Shown piece by piece: positions 1-13,414 of a stretch of DNA of 64,000 nucleotides; the stretch's first letter is position 1, and every line of letters starts with the position of its first letter. A model generated the notes under the pieces. It was not told the DNA's origin. It made no database searches and worked only from the letters and a program-made list of their open reading frames with translations. Made by a program: the position numbers and the translations under genes. This stretch comes from Tanytarsus gracilentus (taxonomy: Eukaryota; Arthropoda; Insecta; Diptera; Chironomidae): the NCBI GenBank assembly GCA_038502055.1, contig JAXRKN010000045.1, positions 9,599,501 through 9,663,500 on the forward strand, read 5' to 3'.

Positions 1-3000
1 ATAATTCAGCATAAAATTTTATATATTTTCGAAAAATTGAAGATTTTCTTTTAAATTTCCGCCTCTCACAATTCTGTCGGTGGGAGTGAAACGTGTTTGC
101 TGGCGCCTCCGCTCGACACGAAAAAAGTTTTACCGCTCTTCTTCTTATTCATATTTTTTTGCCCTTCTCTTTGGCGTTATGAAAATTGATAAATTGCTGG
201 TTAGAGAGAAATTTTTCAATAAGAAGCGTAAAAATATTTTTTCATCCATGCCATCGCCACAATAGAGAGAAGAGTGAGGTGGAGAGTAGAGAAAAATTAG
301 AAACAATAATTTAAAATTGTGTTTCGATGGAATTTTTTTCGTGAATTATGAATTTTGACAGAATAATCGGCGGTGATTTTGTGAATTAAATTGTGGATCG
401 ATTTATTTTGATTTGTAATTGAAAAAATTTCTTCATTTATAAATATTTAATTCTAAGAATATTAAAAAAATTTATATTGTGTCAAATGCGTGACAGCTTT
501 CAGTTATTCCAACACCTTCTAAACTTTGTCGCCCTAAAACTTTAAAATTTCCGATTAATTCCACACGAAATTGATAGTTTGAAAAACATTTTGACAACAG
601 TTGTGAAAGCAATCAGAAAATGTGACAAAATAATTAAAATTTTATAGAGAGCACAATTTTGAAAATTGAAATTTAATTGAAAAATGATTTCTGTTAAATT
701 TTATTTAGGGTAAAATTTTCAATTTTTTGGGTTTTAATAATTTAAAAAAATTCTAAAGCAATTTTTACTATCAAATTCCTTTTTAATTTATTCAAAATCA
801 ATTGAAAGATTAAAAAATAAAAAAAATATTCAACAATTGCAAATGCAACAACTCCACGCCCAAAAAAAATACATGAAACAATAATGAGCTGACCCACTTT
901 CATTCAATTCGCTTAATTTTTCATGTAAATTTTTTCGCGCTTCCTTTTCTTGTTATCGTTCATCATCAAATTAATTCATCATGTTGGAATATGCTGGAAA
1001 TGTCAGAAGTTACATCGTTTTGAGCGCTCGAGAGACAGAAGAAAGTTTGTTATTAGTATCCCAATGAAAATGACTTTTTATTCCCATGCTTCGCTTCATT
1101 TCTAGTCGAGTTGTGTGTATGAGAGTGTGACAGAAACCAAGTTCTCAGTGCTTGCAGGAAAATTTATGTGACTCGAGCCTTTTTGCTTTTCCTCATTTTC
1201 TCATTCTCAACTCAACGGCTGTAGAGTGCACAAATTCACAGAATTGAAACATGAATTTCAGTCCGTGCCATCATTTATCATCATGAAATTTGCACTCTAT
1301 GCGAGTAAGATTGAAACCGGTGGGAGTTGATGATGACAGAGTTCGAGAAATTCTTTCGAGGACTTCATTAAAATTTATAAAACAAATTTCTTTACAACAT
1401 CCAGGAAAATGTGGCTCTAAAAATAAGTTGAGAACATCATGCAACGAGTTCATAATGAAAATCCATAAATCATTAAATCACAACGATGACTCTCTTAAAA
1501 ATTGCAATTAAATTTTATGAAAAGTTCATCAAGTGCAATTGTGACAATAAATTCACAACAATCAACGCTCATTTAATTTAAAATGTTTGCGAATTTATCT
1601 CTCGACAAATAATTAGTGCGAGATTGCACTATTAAATTAATTTTTTTATATTAACAACTTTGAAAGTTGCATTTTTTAAGAGAGAGAAAATGTTCAACCT
1701 CATAAAACTCATTTTCAGGTGTCTGAAAGTTTTCCATAATTTTGTTTGTGAGCAGCAAGTTTGTTAATGTCCAACTCATTAAGCTGAACTCAAGCACTAA
1801 CCCCTAAAAAATAGAATTCCTGAATATTTCATGAGCTAGCCTGAAAATAGGAATTTTGATTCACTTCCTCATGCTCAGGAAAATATTTGCTCATTAACTT
1901 TGTTGTTTTGTTTAATTTACCATAGAAGTAAATCGACACTGCACTCAAAGAAAATTTATATGAAGTAAATTTTGTATAATATTAAATTAAATTTTGTATA
2001 ATTGACAAACTTGAATATGCGATGAATTAACATTTTATTATTAAATTTTTTTAAAACATTACAAATTTATAAATTTTATGCTTTTAAAAATTATTTTTTT
2101 AACATAAATTTTTTGCATGGATATTTCATAAAAAATATTTCTAAAAAACTTTAATTCAGAAAATTTCGTCCCAATTTAAACTTAGATCTTATAATTTTCA
2201 TTATTTGCTCTCCAGAATTTTCCTTCAAAAATTAATTACATTAAAACTGCCGAAACATCTCTCGAGATGTCAAAAGCGAAAGAAGAAAAGTTGTTGAATA
2301 AATTAAGCGACACATTGCATGCGAAGGAGGAAAAGTAATGAGTGCTGTTAAAAACTTCTAATGACAATAAACTATGCGCGCGAACATTGCACATTCCTAT
2401 TTATGTGAAGCGACATGATAATTCGTACTTTCGTGAAAATTTAATGTGCATTCTGCTGAATTTTCCGCTAAACCACACGACAAAATATTTCTTCTTCTCC
2501 AGCAGTTGCTGAAGAGCTTTAAAAAGTTTTCCTCATATTTTCTCGAGAGATAAATTTTTGGGTAGCAAGTTTCACACTTGCGCACCACCAAGTTTTCATG
2601 CATTTTATAATTTTTTTCCTTGTTGAGTAAAAAAATCAAATTATTTCGAATACTTGCAATTTAATTTTAGCTCTTCACTACCTTGTAAAAATATTCTCAC
2701 ATAATTCAAAAGCAATTAAGCCGATGATGTAATAAACCAGAAATATTCCAAACTTTTTAGGCTAATGAAATTGCCGAGTTGAAAATTTGCTTATGACAAA
2801 AATCTCATTTTCATAAAAGCATTTTCCATACTTATTGGACGGTAATTCGTGATATTTGACAGTTAACATCGACATTCGAAAGAAAAATGAAATAATTGAT
2901 GATTTGTGATCCGCTTTGGGGTAGGTCGGAGTATCGTTAGCATTGAAATTATCCTAAAAATCGCTAATGAAGGTTGAAAAAATTTGATGAGAAAAATTTA

Positions 3001-6000
3001 TGAATTCAACAAAAAAAATTTTTACTTATAAATTTTTCACATGATAAATTGAGTCAATTTTTACAGTTAAATAAAAAAATCATAAGCTAGCAAAAAATTT
3101 CATTCCATTAAGTGAAAAAGTACAACTTAATTTTTCACCAAGAAGAGTTTTCGTGCTTTAAATTCATTAAACTGAACACTGGTAGTGCAAAAGTACTTTC
3201 GAAAATATTCTCTGTGAGAGAAATTTTTTAAAAATTAATTCAAAGCCATCCATCATTTTCCACAAACACCACTTATGTGTTACATGAATGAAAAGTGCAC
3301 CGCAATCATTGTCGTCGTTGTATGTAAAGTCAACGGAGCGAATGAATGAGAAGGAGGGAAAGTGCATATTGAAAGTAATTGCGGTAAAAATGCTTACAAA
3401 TGTGAAGTGAGCGAGGTTTTCTTGCGGAACTGATGAAAGATTGTGAAATAAAAAAATATAAATTTAAAAAAAATCGTTAAATTTTGAAAAAAAAATCGTT
3501 AAATTTAAAAAATAAAAAATTCCAACTCAAATTTTTTTAAAAGAGATTTTTTCTCATAAATTCTTGTGACAACACTTAGCATCCCATACAAATGCTAACG
3601 ATGGCTGCATAAAAAATGCTTATACAAACGGAAAACGCTAGAAATCCAGATTAAATTGTATTAAAGTCAGCAGGAGCTTGTCGTTTGGATTTAAAGTCGA
3701 TAATAATGTTTATCCTCGACACCTCCTTCCCACCATCCGCCATGACATCAAAAAACATAAAATAAAATGCAAAGAAACATCTTTGTCGAAGTAGCAGAGG
3801 AAAATTTTTTTACTCGCTTTCTTTCGCCTCGAGCTTCGAGTAGCAGAAGGGAAAAACTTGAGATGCTTTATTGCAACCATTCACCTCGATTTATAAATTG
3901 AGGGATTTTTCTGTTGTCGAAAGCATTTTCAAGTCAAAGCGAAAATACTCGAAGCGAGTCATAATTCTTTACTATTGTTGTAGTTTATCAGATCAAAGAC
4001 ATTTTATGCTTCGCTATTTTCTTGAATGTTTGCTTTGAACTCTATCTGCGGCATTTTTCGATATAAAAGTGTGCTCATAAAAAAAAGCTCACCGCTTCTA
4101 TTTTCATATCATATTTCTCGTTATCGCGATAAATTTAGTTGGAAAAAGGGAGCAAGCTGAATTCCTTGGGGTTTTATGGATATTTTAATGAGATTGGAAT
4201 TGCCATTAGGGCTTGATAATAAAAACTATGACATAATATTTTCATAATTTTTTATCAAAACCTTAATTTTTACTTTTAAAAATAGTTTTGCAAATTTTGA
4301 ATTTAAATTGAGATTTTTTCACGTTTTTATCAGTTTAATGAGAAAAGTGAACCCTTGTGAGTGCTTCACATAAGCAATGATGAGAATCCATTAACCTCAA
4401 TGTACGATCACTAAAATCTTTCTAAGAAGTGAAAACAAATTGATTTTCTCTCCTCCAACATCAACTAAGTATGTTAATGTTACACGTGTCGAGTTTATTA
4501 GCACTCACATGGCAATATCATGATCATCTTTGCATGTTCACATTAAATATTCGTTTGAAAATGTCAGAAAAGAGTCCAATAAGAAAAATGGAAGAAAACT
4601 CATCAATAAAATCAATTTTTATAGCACAATGTGAGTGTGCTCGAGGTCTCTTTGACATATATCGAATAAGGCATTCGCTTTATTACATCGCACTGTAATT
4701 TATTGTCCTTAATAACATTAGAAATGGAGGAAATTTTTAAGTTTCTGCATAGTCACGCTAATCGAGGACATGGAGGGCAATAAAAGCTCAGGAAATAGAT
4801 CCATATAACTTGTATGATAAAAATGTCTCAAGGGTTGGTAAATTTAACAAAAATAATTTTTTTTAAAAATAAATTTCAATTTGCTTTTAAAACTAGAATT
4901 TCCCACTCCTTGGAGCAAGAAAACTTTACAACTCAACATATTCTCCCCAGTTTGCGTCACTCTTCAAGGAAACTCAACGTAACCGACTCAAGTGCCATAC
5001 AAATGACAAAGTAGCAATTCTCACTAGAAAAATATTGTGTGACAGTGCATACACAGTTAGACTTTATTTATGTGTACGCAAGACCACTCTCAGGTTCTCT
5101 CCATAAATTACATTTGACATGCCGAAGGATAGAAAATGAAAGAAACCACTTATTGCGCTTTTTCCTGCTTTTTTTCCTTCACCCCTTTTGTGATGTGGCT
5201 CGGATGTCAAGAGTGAATATGTGTGGAAAAGTAAAAAGAACGTGAAGAGTTTCCAATAACAAGTAATGAAAGAGCTTTTTTTTGTTCAACTCCCCAAAGT
5301 GAATTGGATTCATTGTAAATGCCACAAATTACATTAAGCGAACATGAGAATGAAAATGTCGGTTGGTAATTTAGATGGGAAATTAAGGGACACTTATTGT
5401 TGAGTTAATGACGGTCTTTATTTAATTTATTGTGGAAATATTTTTAGAGTAAATTTTGTGAAAAAAAAAATTTAAAAATCCATTTTATGTCACAGACATT
5501 CCCAAAGTAGTGCACACAATAAAATTTCCCGTGAGAAGGAAAATTCCATTTCTGTGCGCTCTCGATGAAAGATTTAAATAATTTGTTTTTCCATTCTTCC
5601 TCCATTGTTATTTCGATTTCTCCAAATTTTTTTCATCGTGTGTGCCATTGTGAAGCTCACATGCAACACGTATACATGAGTAGCACTCGTGAATAAATCA
5701 CAAAAAAATATATTGGCATAAAAAAGACCTACCTACATCCATTCGCATACACGTACAATAAAATACACTCACAAAATCCTCACATCATCCATTCGAGAAC
5801 GCACGAAAATTGAAAAGAGCTTTTTATTCATCGATATTATGTTGAATCATTGAAATCGCTTATTTTCTCGCTTTTCTTTCATTTTCCTTTTGTTGGTCTG
5901 GTTTTCCTTTTCCTTTCTCGTGTGGGAAAAACACAAATTTTATTGTTCTTTGAACTTTTTCTTTTTCTCTCATCATCATAGCATGATAGCACACACTCTG

Positions 6001-9000
6001 GAAATTTTTCTGTTGTTCCTTTCGCTTCTCGCTTTGTGTACAAAAGTAAAATTTTCATAGAGATTGAGTAGGAAGGAGCTTGTGATTGTTCCATGTGGAT
6101 TTTGATAGCATAATGTGCAATACTCACATCATATTTAGCATTTTTCTACGAATAAAAAGCCCTTTGTTGTTGCTTGATGAAAGCACACACGAAAAAAATA
6201 ACTCAACATTTTTGTTCTCGCGTGACAAATCACAATAGAATAGGCAAGGAATTTAATTTCAGGTAGCGCGAGTGGGAGCAAAGTAAAGAAATCTCTCAAT
6301 ACTTTCGTGAAAGCTTGAGCGAGAGGTTCTTAATTTACGAGCTTAATAAAATTAACCTCATGATTTTTGTGCAATTGAGGTTAAAAAATGAGGAAATATG
6401 CGAGCTTTAAAAAAAGCTTAATAAAATTTATTAAAATTTGAGAAAGAAAATTTAAATAAATTAAAGTTAAACTACCACAAACATTAAATTCTACTTTTCT
6501 GTTTGAATCAAAACTTTTTAGTGTGCAACAAAATTTCAGTAATAATTCCACCGAGAATTTTCATGGAGTCATCAACCTTCCCTGCTAATATTTCACCTTC
6601 CATATTTATTTACATAATTTACAGTTAAATTTCTCTTCCCACCCACCTAAACTTTTTCATCCTCGCTTCCATAAACAATCCCATGAATTTGTGTGTATGC
6701 ACACACATTGTGGGAGTGAGAAAAGAAGAAAGATTTTATCCTCAAAAGGAAACTTTATTCATAATTTATGGATTAGCCGTAATAAAATGCTTTGTTATGA
6801 ATGTGTTTGAGAGAGAATTTCTCACTATGATTTTCTGCCATTGTTTTCGGCTCGCCATATATTTTTATATTTTAGCAACACAATATGCTCTCATAGCTTT
6901 TGGATTATGGCACCAAAGTCACAACTTGGAATTACTGTTTTTCGAGAAATTATATGCTGCGGACTGAAAATGTGGAAATGATTTGTTGCTTAAAGTTGAA
7001 TAAATTTTAATGATTTTTAGGCATTTTTAATAAAAAGATATTTGAAAAATTTAATAAAGCTTTAATGCTCATTTAAAAGCTTAATTTTTATTTTTGTTTT
7101 AACATTTATAATTTTTATTTTTGTAACTGACAAAATTTAAATCCAACACGTGTTCAAAATATAATATTTCAAAAAGAACTCAAAAGTTTATTTTCGAAGA
7201 ACTTTTTAATCCCTTTTCACTCGAAATAAAATTCAACCCACTTATAAACAAAAGGATGTAACTAAGTTTTTATTTTTCTCCCTCTCGTTTCAGAAATATG
7301 TAAATTTGCATTTAATTTTCACCGTTGTACAACAACAAGAGACACTCAACAAGAGCCCTAACGTGAAAACTTTTCATTTCCATCGTCATTAGCCTGCTGT
7401 CGATTATTTACGAAAGCGGAAGTGTTGTGGCATTAAATTAGTGACTATTAAGAGCATAAAAGTTATTCCCACACTGCTGGCGATAAGTAAGACCAAGAAG
7501 AAGGCAACAACCTCGACGCGCATTAATAAGGAAGAGATAAAAGAGAAAAAGGTGGAAGTTGATAATTAATTCATATCATCTCAATAGCTGGAAGCTTATT
7601 GTTATTTGGGATCCATAAGTTTCTTGTGAAAATTAAAGCAGCAGAAAATCGTTGTGGGTAATGATGATGAAAGTGAAAACTTCGTCCAATGTGTAACCGA
7701 CAAATGTTGTAATTTTTCTTCTTTCCCTTTCGCGCATTTACAAGACTCACATAAAAGCCAAGAAAGAGAGTTAAAAAAAATTAACGCACAACAACGCGAA
7801 CAAGAGAGGCGAAGGAAGTGTGGAAAGAGTTGGCGAATTAAGTGATACAAATGGTCGTTTCTTAATCATTTACCATCATACCAACAAGCTCCACCACCTA
7901 TTACACTCCTTTTGCGCTCGGGCATCGTGTTAACGGATGTACACAACAAAAACTGTCATCAACGAACAGCTTTTATCGCATGCTAATGTTAAAGATTGTA
8001 GCAGTACGGCCGTGTCTCTTTCGGTGCCAGTGGAAATTCTGTGAGTAGATCTTTGATTTTTTGGTTTCTCAAGTTTGGAAATTTATAACGGTTTTAAATT
8101 TAAATTATTAACGGTGGAAAATTCAAAATTTCTGAGCTGCTCTCAAGTTTTTTTAAAAAAATTTTGAAAGTTTTTAAAAATTTGAAATTAAAAACTACGT
8201 TATGAAATTTCACATGAAAAAACTTAGTAAACTTTTTAACGTACTTTTTTAATTTAAAAATAACAAAAAAGTGATATATCAAAGTCGGGATCAAAGTAAT
8301 CAAAAAAAAACTTGGGGCAGCTACAAAATTTCAATTGTTTAAAATTTATAAAATCTCAATTCAATTTTAGAAGTGCTCAAAAGTTAAATTTTTCCAGCTC
8401 CTTAAATTCATCCTTTTCCAAAAGTCAAATCTACCAATTCTTTTCTTTCTGATTCAATCTTCGCTCGTGCGTGTGCGTACATGATTCCACACTTCAGTAA
8501 AATAATGTTGAACGAGAAAGTTTCGACTCTGCAAATGATCATTAAAGTTTATGTTTTGAGGGGTGAAGATAAAAAGGGAGCAACATTGTGTCAATGTCTC
8601 TTATGAAACCAACAAGGTCGAAATGAATAAAACCATTTTTGTGTATTTAAAGCCATAATCATAAATCTCTTGAATAATTTAGAAAAGTTAATCTCAAAGC
8701 TGTTGAAAAGTTTTTAATGAAGCTTACATTGAACGTTTCAGTGAGTGAGAAAATAATTTTTTAAGTGAGGAAGTAAATTTTAATTGGCAATTGCAATGTT
8801 GATGTTCCATTAATTGCTAACTCTCGTCCATCCATTTATCGCTCGAGAGAAATGCCAATAAATCATCGATATAGATCGGAAACTCCATAAATGTGAGAAG
8901 AGGGATGAAATTTATTAAACTATGGACGCTCGTATATCAAATGTGTTTGGGTGCTTTGCACATATGCATATCATGTTCAATGTTTTAAGACATAATTGGG

Positions 9001-12000
9001 TCAGTGAAACTGTAAATTCGAGAAACACTGGATGGAAAAGTTAATTATTGACTAGACTTTTTCATGGTGCTGAAAAGAGGAAAAGAGAGGAAAACTTTTT
9101 TTTGATGAAAAATCGGAAGCAGAAATTTTTAAATTCGCTTGTGAATTTTTAGGGCTTTGTAATTTAAAATTGTAAAATTATTTCAAATAAGTTGATTTAA
9201 AATTTTCGCCTCAATCCACTCAGAAAAGTTCTTCCTGGAATTTCTATAACTTCATTTACTTTTCATCTCTTCGAAATCCTTCAGTGAATTATAAAGAAAG
9301 AAAGCTAACCCACATTTACAATCTCGAGGCATTTGATTTAAAATTCAGGAGAATTTTCTCACATTTTAATTACTTTAGCGTAAAATCCCTTAATGGTTAA
9401 TTTCCATCCCCTCGGTGCTACGTGCTGGTTTTGATTTTTACTTTCCAATTTTTTGAGAAGGTCAAATTTATTTTATCAGGGGATGAAAAACTCTGTAATT
9501 GATTTTCTGATATTTTCACTGGATGTTGCAATATTTCAAAAAATATCAATTTATATATTTCGAGTTTCCCAACCCCTGAAATGTATTGAAAGTTTTAGAA
9601 GTTTCGAGTAAAAACTTAACTCACTTTAGGGAAAAGTTTTTCAAATTATATAAATAATTTAAAAATTCTTTAAATGGGTTTTCTTGGCTTAATCGAAAGC
9701 CCTCAAAATGGACACTCTAATGCCATTAAAATAATGAAATTCTCTTTTAAAAGTTTTCTTTTAATAAAATAAAATTATTGCGCAAGTTTTACTGCATTTG
9801 ACTCCAAAACAGACTGTTGAACATTAAGATTTATTCGAGTGATCTTGGAGGCTTAAAGAATTTTCAACGAAGGACATTCCATAAGTCACAAAATCCCCCG
9901 AAATATTTCATTAAGACATTAAATTTTCATGCCATCAATCCTATTATCATCTTCTTCCTTTTCGCATGATCTAAGAAGGATTATTTTTGCGAAAATCCGA
10001 TTAACTTCACTTTACATCATTGAAATTTACCATTTTATATTTTTTTCCGCTTGTTGCTTTCATCAGCGTTTGATCGGAGAGGCTTTAAAGTGCTTATGAA
10101 GAGCTTTGAGCTTTTGTTTCATCCTTGTACATTTTCAACTCCAAAAAAACTCTCTCTCGAGTGCTGTTGAATAATTTATCCATGACTACGAGACGCGTAC
10201 ACGATTTTAAATTGGATTTTTATGTTTGAGTATCGTACGCAAATATTGAGTATGTGAAAATTCACCGAAACAATGATCGTGGTGGATTTTTTGAAATTAA
10301 AATTTTCACTTTTAAATTGATATTTTTATGTGAGGTTAAAAATGAAAATTTATGATTTCTAAAAATTTCTCAAATTTATGTTTTTAACACCTCGAGTCAC
10401 AAACACTCACACAACCGCAATCAAACTATCTCACCATTCCGTTATGTACAACCATATTTTCTATGTGTAAAATGTCCGAGGGACAGTTTGTAGCGATGGC
10501 AGTGAGAGTGACATGGGAGCGAGAACATATTTTATTCATGGCCATAATGTTGCTTGTTTTAACGAACAAAAAAATCTATTTGTATTATGGAAAATATCAG
10601 CCAGCGAATGGGAGACGGGTGAGCATAAAACCTATATCAATATGTGCCATCGGCCGTGGGAATCCATAAAACATGGAGCGTTGGACAGATGAGCCATTTT
10701 CACTTTTTTAAAAAAATATTGAGATGAAAAAATTACGTCACAACTTTATTTTTTTGACAATGATGGAATGAAACATTCCCAAATTGACTGCGAAAATGAT
10801 CCATTATGCTTAACGTGATCATCATCATTTCTCGAAATATTCATTCATGCGACATTTCTAGCACACCGTCATCAGCATCTTCAGCATAATTTAATTATTT
10901 CAACAAATTTCATCTGAAAAATGCGAGCGAGAAGTGAAAAAAATATTGATTGAGGGAAATTATTGAATTTGACAGGCGGCAACGTTTACTTTTTTATTCG
11001 AGCCCGCAAGATTAATATTTTGAGTGAGTGAGAAAGAAATTTTCATGATGAATTGGCAACGCGTGTGATGACTGTATCAAAAAGCATTTCACTGTTGTTG
11101 AAGCCTCTGTGGGTGGCTGAATGTCAAAGCTCGAAGTATTGGAATTCAGGACAGATGACTCGATTTAAAGTATCACGAGGGATGACAGTGGAATCAATCA
11201 ATTAATTTGGGTTAGTTGGATTTGACCTGTTTGTGGGTGGATGAATGACATTTCTGAAATGCCTTGAGGAAATTTTAGAGTGAAAAATGACGGAATAAAA
11301 AAATCAGAGGAATTTTTTTAGATCTTGATAAATTTTTTATAAAAATAATTTTTTAACGAAATATTTTTTATTGCAACCAATAATTTAGTTCACTTTCATT
11401 AACTTGTCATCTAACCACAGAAAAATCTCCCATCGACACCCACCATTAAAATAAATCTCCCGAATCACTTAGTCCTTACATAAAGCACCCACACAGAAAA
11501 ATACATTCGCAAACAATGCGAGAATTAAAATCAAACATTGTGGTGACATTTGGAAATTTATCCCGCCCTTTCGTGTAGGCGAAAATGCTTTGTTGTCACA
11601 AAATTAAACTTATCAATGTCACATGTTTTGCCTCCCATACAAACACAAATTCATTTCAGATAATTTATGAACTTAGTTGTGGATGAAAAATTCATGCGCA
11701 AGGTCAAATTGCATAATGTACATTCGAGCGATTTAGAAACCAAGTCTGACGATATCAATTTTGCATAATTTATGTGACGAAGGTCTTGAAAACTTTTCGC
11801 TTGGAATTTTTTAGGAGATAAATAAGAAATGAAAAATTGAAGGCGAAAGAATTTTTTTTAATTAACTTAAAATGTTTAACCCTTTTTCACTTTGTAATCG
11901 ATTTCAACTTGAATAAATTTTAAATTTCAACCTTAACCTCATTTATTGACAGTCCATCCCATCCGTTTTGTAGAACTATTACACAAAAAAAAGACATTAA

Positions 12001-13251
12001 ACTTATCACGCGAGGTTTAATGATTAAATGACTCGCTTGAACATTCCCGTGAGAAATAACGAGACTGGTATTTAAACTAAAAACATCCGTTGCCTTCTTG
12101 TACACACCAAAATAATGCACGTCGCCTTATTTGCTAAACTCGGATTTTCCTTGCATAATTTTCTCATTTTTTGTTCTTCCTTTTATTTTCGCCAACCCGC
12201 CACTAACTACCGTAAATTTATTTTCTCATTCCGTGAAGTCCTCGACAATTTTTTTACAGCTTTTTTTGCGCGCTTGCATAAAAAAAGAGACGATGGGAAA
12301 TAATGTTAATAACAGGTCTCGTGAATTTGAGCGTTCGACTTTGCAATTTAATGGACTTGTAGTCGAGGAAGGTTGGTGATTTTATATGCGAAAGATGTAG
12401 AAAAGGAGAGGGTTAAAAAGGTGATATTGAACCAACAGTGAAGAATGTCAAAAAGTGATGACTTGTCAGTTTCAGTTCACTGAAATCTTAAATTTTTATT
12501 TCAAAAGCTCCAGCAGAAAAAATCTCATCTGACGTCACTCAGCTTGGCATTGTGATAATCTGAAAGAAAAATAAAGCATTAATTTTTAACTTGATGCCTG
12601 TGTGAGAGAGCAAAGGACTCGAAGATAACAAAAAACGAGGGATCATGATTTATCTTCCTTACAGTATTTGTCGAGAGCTTTTTTCAATTTTTTACTATCC
12701 TTCAATATCGTGTGTTCTACTTTGCTTTGTTAAGGATAGATAAAAATAATTTAAGAAGAAAGAAAAAGGTCAAATTTTACAGTGATTTTTTCAGAGGTGG
12801 GACACTTGAAAAAATATTTTAAAAAAATAAATTTTTAAATCAAAGCAAAATTTGTAATTTCAAATATTTTATCGGATTTTTTTTCCGTCTTCCACATGTT
12901 CATTTGACAAAAGAAATTTTTCCTTCTTCACCTCCATTATTCGAGGTCAAATCATCCGGCTTTCTTCTTCTTTTCCATCCCAAAAATAAAGAACTTTTTG
13001 CGGGTAAAATTTTTGCTATTCATTCTTGTTCATGGAGCAATAATCAAACAATAACAATATTCTCAATTTTTCTTCTTTTGTGTCAGTGGACTCGATTACA
13101 TCCATTAGATTTTATTCAGTTTGATTTTCTTAAGAAACTCAAGAGACTTGAAGACTCTCAAAATATTAATGTTCGTTAAAATTTTCAACCTTGAGAAATT
13201 AATTTTTTTGTAATCCAAAAATCTTTTGTAATAAATTTTCTTTTTTCGCAG
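1..13251. other. Non-coding flank / probable 5' intron of Hs3st
   Basis: AT-rich DNA with many short A and T runs. Open frames are all short, in both directions, and none shows a recognisable domain, a conserved motif or paired splice sites, except the candidate exon at 7937-8040 listed separately. The stretch ends in a pyrimidine-rich splice acceptor (ttttttcgcag, AG at 13250-13251), so at least part of it is intron of the sulfotransferase gene. No mobile element with clear ends was seen in it. Confidence 0.6.
7937..8040 (+). CDS. Candidate upstream coding exon of Hs3st (alternative N-terminus)
   Basis: This segment is less AT-rich than its surroundings and ends at a consensus donor (gtgagt at 8041). 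An in-frame TAA at 7931-7933 precedes an ATG at 7937. From that ATG 34 codons stay open, and two leftover bases join in frame with the acceptor exon at 13252. The join runs through the codon split as CT|A and seven more codons into the ATG at 13274. If real, it adds 42 residues (starting MYTTKTVINEQ) as a longer cytoplasmic tail before the membrane anchor, giving 410 residues. It may instead be a 5' UTR exon or chance: one open frame of this length is not rare, and no homologue of the extension is recognised. Confidence 0.33.
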
Positions 13252-13273
13252 ATGGTTGTCAAAAACCACGGTA
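13252..13273 (+). other. 5' part of the first confirmed Hs3st exon (UTR or extension codons)
   Basis: The exon begins directly after a good acceptor (AG 13250-13251). With translation starting at 13274 these 22 bases are 5' UTR. They are also open in the main frame, so they could be coding if an upstream exon supplies the start. An out-of-frame ATG lies at the first bases of the exon (13252) and opens a 46-codon frame that stops at 13390-13392, overlapping the main start. Confidence 0.6.
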
Positions 13274-13414
13274 ATGCCACCTGGGCAAGAGGATTGTTTT
13301 ATAATTGTTGGTGTATCGAGGCCGAAGCTGGCTGCGCTCTTCCTCTCTGTCATGTTGATTTCTTTATTTCTCACATTCCACATTTTATATGACTCTGCGG
13401 TGTACTCAATGCAG
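13274..13414 (+). CDS. Hs3st-A: Hs3st exon 1: membrane anchor
   Basis: It encodes residues 1-47. A charged start (MPPGQED...SRPK) is followed by the hydrophobic run LAALFLSVMLISLFLTFHIL, the signal-anchor of a type II Golgi enzyme. The ATG has G at -3. The exon ends in phase 0 at a consensus donor (gtgagt, 13415), and the next intron is only 77 bp. Confidence 0.88.
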
